A stretch of DNA of 35,138 nt from positions 31,461-66,598 of the forward strand of contig NZVX01000084.1 in assembly GCA_002698265.1 (NCBI GenBank). The letters run 5' to 3'. Below the pieces are notes generated by a model. The model had not been told where the DNA came from. It searched no databases and was given only the letters and a program-made list of their open reading frames with translations. The position numbers and the translations under genes were made by a program. Of the stretch, positions 30,536-35,138 are shown piece by piece. The first letter of the stretch is position 1. Each line of letters begins with the position of its first letter. The stretch comes from Chloroflexota bacterium. GTDB taxonomy: Bacteria > Chloroflexota > Dehalococcoidia > Lucifugimonadales > UBA3495.

Positions 30536-31600
30536 TTATAAGGCTGGAATTATCTCGTCACACAACAGGCCGAGCGCTTCGTCGATGTCCGGTCCCAATT
30601 CGGAATACATCAACTGGTGGAAGCCTTGTTCTCGCGCGGTATCTTGGACTTCAATCATGCGTTCCAGACAGTCACCGGGCGTCCCGGCGATGAAGATGGC
30701 GTCGACCATGTCGTCCGTGACCAGGTCGTCGAACTCGGCGGCGGACGCCCCGGCCTTCTCGGCCTGGTTCAGTTGGTCCGCATCCTCCAGATCGACCCCC
30801 AACCGCTGGATATCCTCATGGCTATAGCCCCTGCGGTACATGTTCAAGATCCGACTTCCTGAGCTCTCTTTAACGAAGTCTCTGGCTGCCTGCCCGTCCT
30901 TCGATAGAGATATCTTGATCTCCGCGACTCTTGGGATATCCTCGCCCTTTCCGGACTCCTTGGCGGCGTCGTTGAAGATTCGCAAGTGTTCGGGCACACG
31001 TCCGGTGCGCAAGGCCGCCATATAATGGCCGCCGAATATCAGGCCGTCCATGTCCTGTCCGCCAACTGCCAGGCCCAGTGGGCCGTTGGCGCCACAGTAT
31101 TGGAGGACCGGGGTCTTGGCGCTGAAATTCAGCTTGAACAACCCTTTGGGATTGAAGTTGAAATAGTCGAGCAGGTTTGGATAATCAGCGAAACTTACTT
31201 CTTCGCCGTTCAGGAGCCGGCGCAGGCTCTGAGAGGTCTCCCGCAAGAAGCTGATGGGTTTGGGGGTAGCAACGAAATTGTAGGTCCTGGGATTGCCGAA
31301 ACCCAGACCGATGCTTAGTTCCCGTCCATCCATCAACTCGCTGATCGTCGCCACCATGTCGGCCAGATCAACTGGATTGCGGAAGTACTGGACCGTGATG
31401 GCAGTCCCGAGCTTCACCTTGAGAACACTGGCAAACGCCGCCAGCACGACGAAGCTGTTACGGCTCCTAAGATTGTCGGTCACCCAGAATTGCCCGACGC
31501 CCTTCGATTCAGCCTTCTTGGCCAGTTCGACCAGGCGCGGCAGTGGCACGTGGGCATAAGTAGGCAGATGGAATTGGACTCCTGTTTCCAGACCTGGCAT
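30536..31600 (-). CDS. LLM-class flavin/F420-dependent oxidoreductase
   Basis: A 354-residue luciferase-superfamily protein. Seen are MPGLETGVQFHLPTYAHVPL, SKGVGQFWVTDNLRSRNSFVVL, VKLGTAITVQYFRNPVDLADM, the MDGRELSIGLGFGNPRTYNF loop and the Gly-rich VLQYCGANGPLGLAVGGQDMDG. It fits the MER-like branch but is the most divergent of the six family members here; the cofactor is open. The ATG at 31600 has AGAGGG at fair spacing. The C-terminal half has an insertion-rich helical part (SSGSRILNMYRRGYSHEDIQRLG). The decayed dienelactone hydrolase gene lies 116 bases upstream on the same strand, so they may once have shared a transcript. Confidence 0.87.
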   Translation of the reverse strand: MPGLETGVQFHLPTYAHVPLPRLVELAKKAESKGVGQFWVTDNLRSRNSFVVLAAFASVLKVKLGTAITVQYFRNPVDLADMVATISELMDGRELSIGLGFGNPRTYNFVATPKPISFLRETSQSLRRLLNGEEVSFADYPNLLDYFNFNPKGLFKLNFSAKTPVLQYCGANGPLGLAVGGQDMDGLIFGGHYMAALRTGRVPEHLRIFNDAAKESGKGEDIPRVAEIKISLSKDGQAARDFVKESSGSRILNMYRRGYSHEDIQRLGVDLEDADQLNQAEKAGASAAEFDDLVTDDMVDAIFIAGTPGDCLERMIEVQDTAREQGFHQLMYSELGPDIDEALGLLCDEIIPAL

Positions 31601-31716
31601 GTTTTTCGCCCTCTTTAAATTTGAAACATTATTGGTATTTGAGTTCGTTGGGACTTATCCCTGATTATGCCATCTTCCATCTGCGGTTGGAGCCTCCACC
31701 GGCCAGGCGGCCAATC

Positions 31717-32514
31717 TCAGGCCAGGCGCACTTTTTTGGTGAAATCATAGTCTGGGGCGATGTTGGACTGGAAACGCCAGATCACCCGGTCGTCGGGAAA
31801 CTCTCCAGCGTGTACCAGATCCATGAAATCCAAAATCATAGACCCAGCCTGTTCCGTTTCCTTGGGACGATAGCGGCCCGGCATCGTGGAGTTCATCCAG
31901 CCGTGGGGCATGCCGGGGAACAGGGCGAACTCATAGGTCTTTCGGTTGGATTCCAGGACGTCTCTCAACCTCCGCATGTCCTCCACCGAGACCACCTGAT
32001 CGTCCTCACCCCAGATCTCTAGGACCGGCGCTTGGACTCGCTCCAGGATGAACTCGTAAGGCTCGGGCCTTCTTGATTAACTTCCCATTTGCTGGCCTGC
32101 GCTCCGCCGTGGATGACGATGTTGGCCGCTATCTCGTGGCGCACTGTTCAACACCAATGGATAATCGCCGCTCTGGCAGACCCCCATAGCGCAGATTCGG
32201 TCGGGGTCCACTTGGGGGTGGGTCAGCAGGTGGTCTAGGCTGTCACCCATGTAGGATCTGATGTCCACATCGGAGATCCTCACACTGATGTCGCCACGGG
32301 TTAGGGCCTCTTTGTCCCCGCCCCACCGCGAAAACATGTCGGGGGTCAAGCCGATGTAGCCGTAGGCGGCGAACTTCGCGACCAGGTCTAGAGTGTGTTG
32401 GACCAGGCCGTACCTTTCGTGACCCAGTATCACTGCACCAAAGGGGCCTGGCTGGTTTTCCGGAACGGCAAGAAACCCGCGGACCCGGTTGCCGTAGGCG
32501 ATCATAGAAGTCAC
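31717..32514 (-). pseudogene. Dienelactone hydrolase-family gene broken by two compensating frameshifts
   Basis: The N-terminal part (from GTG 32514 or ATG 32505) reads VRGFLAVPENQPGPFGAVIL, GHERYGLVQHTLDLVAKFA and GVCQSGDYPLVLNSA, with the DLH nucleophile Cys in GVCQSG. Near 32135 the protein-like reading moves to another frame (HEIAANIVIHGGAQASKWEVNQEG). Near 32068 it returns to the first (PYEFILERVQAPVLEIWGEDD). It then runs to the end with FPGMPHGWMNSTMPGRYRP, holding the catalytic His. The first frame has a TAA at 32077-32079 inside the shifted stretch. The net shift is zero, as from one inserted and one lost base about 70 bases apart. In-frame sequence upstream of 32514 (SYPINQQPTYHSA) also looks coding but has no start. 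A sequencing error or real decay are both possible. Confidence 0.82.
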
Positions 32515-32639
32515 GGCGCTGTGGTAGGTGGGTTGCTGGTTGATTGGGTAACTCTTAGTCCGCCCTTCTCGGCCCGATTTGCAATCTGTTGCCGACGATT
32601 CTACACCTAGCCCGGCTCTTGGGCGGAGATCGCCTTTGG

Positions 32640-34325
32640 TTAAATATCTCCCGAAGAATGGACCACCTGGCCGCCGAGCATGGTCAATACCGAGTTCAGT
32701 TCAGGGATTTCGTCTTCCGGGACGGAAAGGTAATCGTCAGACAAGACCGCGAGATCGGCCAGCTTTCCCCCCTCCAGAGACCCCCGGTTGTTTTCCTCAA
32801 AACAGAAGTAGGCACCACCCATGGTGATCGCCTTCAGCGCTTCCATCCGGGTGATGATCTGTGTCGGCCCAAGAACTTTCTTAGTCGTGCGCTCTTGCCG
32901 AGCGATGGCCGCCCAGATAGTGGGAAACGGACTGTATGGTTTGTTGTCGGTTCCCAGGCCAAAATTGACTCCTTGGTCCAGGTAATCGCGGTGGGCTACG
33001 GCCTGATTCGCGGCCTCGGGTTCCTCCAAGAACCGGTTGCCGCGCAGCCACAGATGGGTCAGGGGGATAGTCTCGATGATGAGGCCCAATTCACGAATCA
33101 ACTGTAATTGCTCGGAAGAAGTTTCGATTACATGGCCAATCATCCAGCGCTCTTTGTCGATGGGAATCTCCCGGTGTACGTCTTTAAAGACCTCCAACAC
33201 TTCTGCTAAACAGTCGGCCACGATGGTGTTGACCCGGAGCTTGTGCTGGGCTGCCAGCTTGACCAGCCGGCGGAAACGGGCAGGTGGGTTGTAGCCCTGA
33301 GCAAAGCCCGCCCAGCCGGTAAATGGAAGCTCTGCGGTCCTGGCCCGGGCGGTGTATTCGCTGCCGCGGTAATGGATGTAGTATCCGCTCACATGGAGCA
33401 TGGAATCGCCGAAACCCCAGCCCGAAGCAGAATGCGCCCATCGCTCCATCTCTTGGGCGGCTTGGGCGACAGTTTTCCACCCAGGACTCAGAACAAGGTG
33501 GGCCCTGACGGTCATCTCCCTGGCGTCCCAAACTTCCTTATAGGCCCGCATCACCTCCGGGGCTACACCGTGGCCCTCGTAGGTGCCAGTCGTTCCCACT
33601 GCGTTGTAGAGCCGCATGGACTCCTTCAGCGCAGCCACGCGTTGTTGATGGGTGAAACGGGGCACGACCTTCATAAGCGTGAATTCCACCGATGGGAACC
33701 TACCTGTATCGACAAAGATTCCAGTGGGTTCGCCGTCGTCATCGTGCTCGATGGTTACGCTGGAATCGGGCGACTGGGTGTGGCGGTCGATGCCGGCGAG
33801 TTGCAACGCCGCGCTGTTGGCGATAGCCACCGACGGAGGGACGTTCCAGGGGGTCCAGATGCCCCGGATGTAGACGGGGTTGTTGGGCGAAACCTTATCG
33901 AGGTCCCACCTGTTGGGGAACCGCCTCTCTTTTAGACTCTCTGGTACGTCAGCATAGTTGGGCGGCTCGCCCACCGGCATGGTGACCACCCACTCGCCGG
34001 GACGCTTTTGGGCCACCTGTTGCTCGATGATGCTCAAAATCTCTGGGATCGAGGTTGCGCCCTCAAGGGAGGGATTAATCCGCTTCAGGCCCTCACGGTC
34101 CATGTGGGCATGTATGTCGATGATGCCTGGGATGACTGTCTTTCCCCGCAGGTCGATGGTCTTGGTGTCGGGTCCGGCCAAAGCGAGTACGTCTTGGTCG
34201 CTGCCCACGGCCTGAACCGAGTCCCCGCGAATGGCGACTGCATGTTCGATGCTGTCATCGGCGTCGACTGTGAGGACTTTACCTGCATGCAGGATAACGT
34301 CGGCTTTTTCAGAGTCTCTTGGCAT
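32640..34325 (-). CDS. Amidohydrolase family 3 (YtcJ-like) metal-dependent hydrolase
   Basis: A 561-residue amidohydrolase. The N-terminal composite beta-sandwich (ADVILHAGKVLTVDADDSIEHAVAIRG) is followed by VIPGIIDIHAHMD with metal ligands His72 and His74. Later come MIGHVIETS, with a likely metal His, and the closing Asp motif NFGLGTDNKPYSPFPT. The C-terminal SLEGGKLADLAVLSDDYLSVPEDEI returns to the sandwich. Relatives act on N-substituted formamides, amides or exo-cyclic bonds; the substrate here is unknown. I set the start at ATG 34323-34325 because GAGGG lies eight bases upstream and family members begin about there. An open extension to 34439 has no comparable support. It is divergent from the MaoC gene, and the broken dienelactone hydrolase gene follows it after 125 bases. 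Confidence 0.9.
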   Translation of the reverse strand: MPRDSEKADVILHAGKVLTVDADDSIEHAVAIRGDSVQAVGSDQDVLALAGPDTKTIDLRGKTVIPGIIDIHAHMDREGLKRINPSLEGATSIPEILSIIEQQVAQKRPGEWVVTMPVGEPPNYADVPESLKERRFPNRWDLDKVSPNNPVYIRGIWTPWNVPPSVAIANSAALQLAGIDRHTQSPDSSVTIEHDDDGEPTGIFVDTGRFPSVEFTLMKVVPRFTHQQRVAALKESMRLYNAVGTTGTYEGHGVAPEVMRAYKEVWDAREMTVRAHLVLSPGWKTVAQAAQEMERWAHSASGWGFGDSMLHVSGYYIHYRGSEYTARARTAELPFTGWAGFAQGYNPPARFRRLVKLAAQHKLRVNTIVADCLAEVLEVFKDVHREIPIDKERWMIGHVIETSSEQLQLIRELGLIIETIPLTHLWLRGNRFLEEPEAANQAVAHRDYLDQGVNFGLGTDNKPYSPFPTIWAAIARQERTTKKVLGPTQIITRMEALKAITMGGAYFCFEENNRGSLEGGKLADLAVLSDDYLSVPEDEIPELNSVLTMLGGQVVHSSGDI

Positions 34326-34425
34326 CAAGGTCACCCTCGAATCTTTGGTTGCTGAACCCTTGCAATCCTGACCGACGCAGGCTGTCTTTGCAACAGCGGG
34401 CCGCTCGACCGTGGCCGGGAGGATG

Positions 34426-34431
34426 TAGAAT
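34426..34431 (+). promoter_or_regulatory. Possible -10 box of the MaoC gene
   Basis: TAGAAT lies 39 bases before the ATG at 34465, the same distance and sequence as at 9340-9345. No convincing -35 is present at 16-18 bases; CTCGAC at 34404-34409 is the nearest candidate. Confidence 0.3.
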
Positions 34432-34464
34432 GCCAGCAAAGCATTCGTGAACTAGGAGAGGGAC

Positions 34465-34935
34465 ATGGCTGTAGCAGAAATGGTGGAAGAAATTACCGGC
34501 AGGCTGGGCGAAGAGACCCATTTGAGTGATTGGTTAGACGTGGACCAGACGATGATTCAAGGGTTCGCCGACGTGACAAAAGACCAACAGTGGATACACG
34601 TTGATGTGGACCGGGCGGCGAAAGAATCACCCTTCGGAAGCACCGTTGCTCACGGATTTCTGACGTTGGCTCTGATCCCTCATCTAAGCGGACACGTCGA
34701 TGCCGACCGGCCACCGTATCCCGGTCTGAAGCTGGCTGTCAATTACGGACTGAATCGGGTCCGCTTTCCAAATCCCGTGATTGCAGGCTCAAAAGTTCGG
34801 ACCCGGAGCAAGCTTGCGGGTGTCGATCAGATCAACGAAGAGTGCTTTCAAGTAGTCACAGAAGTGACTATAGAAATCGATGGTCAGCAAAAACCGGGTT
34901 GCGTCGCTGAGACCGTGACCCGGTACTATTTCTAA
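34465..34935 (+). CDS. MaoC-like (R)-specific enoyl-CoA hydratase
   Basis: A 156-residue single hot-dog domain protein. The hydratase motif reads FADVTKDQQWIHVD, with Asp40 and His45 as the catalytic pair, followed by STVAHGFLTLALIP (59-72). These match NodN/MaoC-type dehydratases that hydrate trans-2-enoyl-CoA to (R)-3-hydroxyacyl-CoA. AGGAGAGGG lies directly before the ATG at 34465. The length is normal, with complete N- and C-terminal strands (EVTIEIDGQQKPGCVAETVTRYY). It is divergent from the amidohydrolase gene. It could serve beta-oxidation of acids activated by the CoA-transferases in the window; that link is inference. The last 200 bases of the window after it show only an imperfect hairpin and no clear gene. 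Confidence 0.9.
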   Translation: MAVAEMVEEITGRLGEETHLSDWLDVDQTMIQGFADVTKDQQWIHVDVDRAAKESPFGSTVAHGFLTLALIPHLSGHVDADRPPYPGLKLAVNYGLNRVRFPNPVIAGSKVRTRSKLAGVDQINEECFQVVTEVTIEIDGQQKPGCVAETVTRYYF

Positions 34936-35138
34936 AGAGTAGCTGAGGGAGAAACGACCGACGGGTAATCCGTGGGCGCGATAGCAAAATACCCAGACCA
35001 CTTCGATGAAGTCTGGGCCAATTCCGTTCCTAAAAACCTGGTGACGAAGGTCAGAGTCGAACTGACACGGGGTCACTCCCACCGGTCTTTGAGTTTGCTA
35101 CCGTGCGTACTGATAGGTTTTTATAGTCCCGTGAACCA

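Noticed and set aside
34992-35017. CCCAGAC...GTCTGGG hairpin after the MaoC gene
   Set aside because: The stem is seven base pairs with no T-run after it on the plus strand, so it is not supported as a terminator.
34972-35138. GTG-started open frame running off the window end
   Set aside because: No ribosome binding site and no recognisable motif. It overlaps an imperfect hairpin, and too little is visible to call a gene.
1-35138. CRISPR arrays, tRNA or rRNA genes, transposases, phage genes
   Set aside because: No regularly spaced repeats, cloverleaf-like or rRNA sequence, and no transposase, integrase or phage motif was found on reading both strands.

Overview
The window looks like a high-GC bacterial chromosome segment of catabolic character. 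No rRNA, tRNA, CRISPR array, insertion sequence or phage gene was seen. Six luciferase-like flavin monooxygenases (LLM family) occur in 35 kb, with two pairs of family III CoA-transferase genes, an acyl-CoA dehydrogenase pair, two small ABM-type monooxygenases and three MFS transporters. This resembles the expanded flavin-monooxygenase gene sets known from SAR202-like Chloroflexota (Dehalococcoidia). The taxonomic placement is inferred from gene content only.

Layout. 1-1597 (-): a two-gene CoA-transferase cassette, cut by the window edge. 1762-5986 (+): an MFS exporter, a glutamate-1-semialdehyde-aminomutase-like PLP enzyme, a fluoroacetate-dehalogenase-like hydrolase and a cupin. 6227-8799: a divergent pair of LLM monooxygenases. 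8887-10269: an ABM monooxygenase (-), then a small glutaredoxin-like protein and a thioredoxin-fold protein (+), closed by a strong terminator. 10528-13178: an MFS transporter (-) divergent from an LLM monooxygenase (+). 13306-13782 (-): a decayed BNR-repeat gene. 13830-15373 (-): an NTF2-like protein plus an LLM enzyme. 15460-17507 (-): a front-end type fatty acid desaturase and an HpcH/HpaI aldolase. 17649-20538 (-): a MOSC protein, an HtrA-type lipoprotein protease and an RraA-family protein. 20764-24203 (-): a two-subunit acyl-CoA dehydrogenase and an LLM enzyme. 24364-25590 (+): an MFS transporter. 25614-28111 (-): a second CoA-transferase cassette paralogous to the first. 28318-30510: small proteins (SEC-C zinc protein, IsdG-like monooxygenase, membrane protein, two lipoproteins, one doubtful ORF). 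30536-34325 (-): an LLM enzyme, a frame-disrupted dienelactone hydrolase and an amidohydrolase. 34465-34935 (+): a MaoC-type hydratase.

How the genes may work together (inference): transporters bring organic acids or xenobiotic-like compounds across the membrane, and flavin monooxygenases, the dehalogenase, amidohydrolase and dienelactone hydrolase activate or open them. CoA-transferases, acyl-CoA dehydrogenases and the MaoC hydratase then take the resulting acids through beta-oxidation-like steps, with HpcH/HpaI and RraA enzymes cleaving oxo-acid products. Most genes form short units of one to three with their own Shine-Dalgarno sites. Several units have good sigma70-type promoters, so this is a patchwork of small catabolic units rather than one long operon.

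The points most worth following are the duplicated CoA-transferase cassette in which one subunit appears to lack the catalytic Asp, the complete fluoroacetate dehalogenase active-site set, two broken genes (one with compensating frameshifts), a desaturase whose apparent start lies inside its own promoter, and a family of intergenic palindromes. I found no clearly new defence or mobile system. No gap between genes exceeds about 270 bases.
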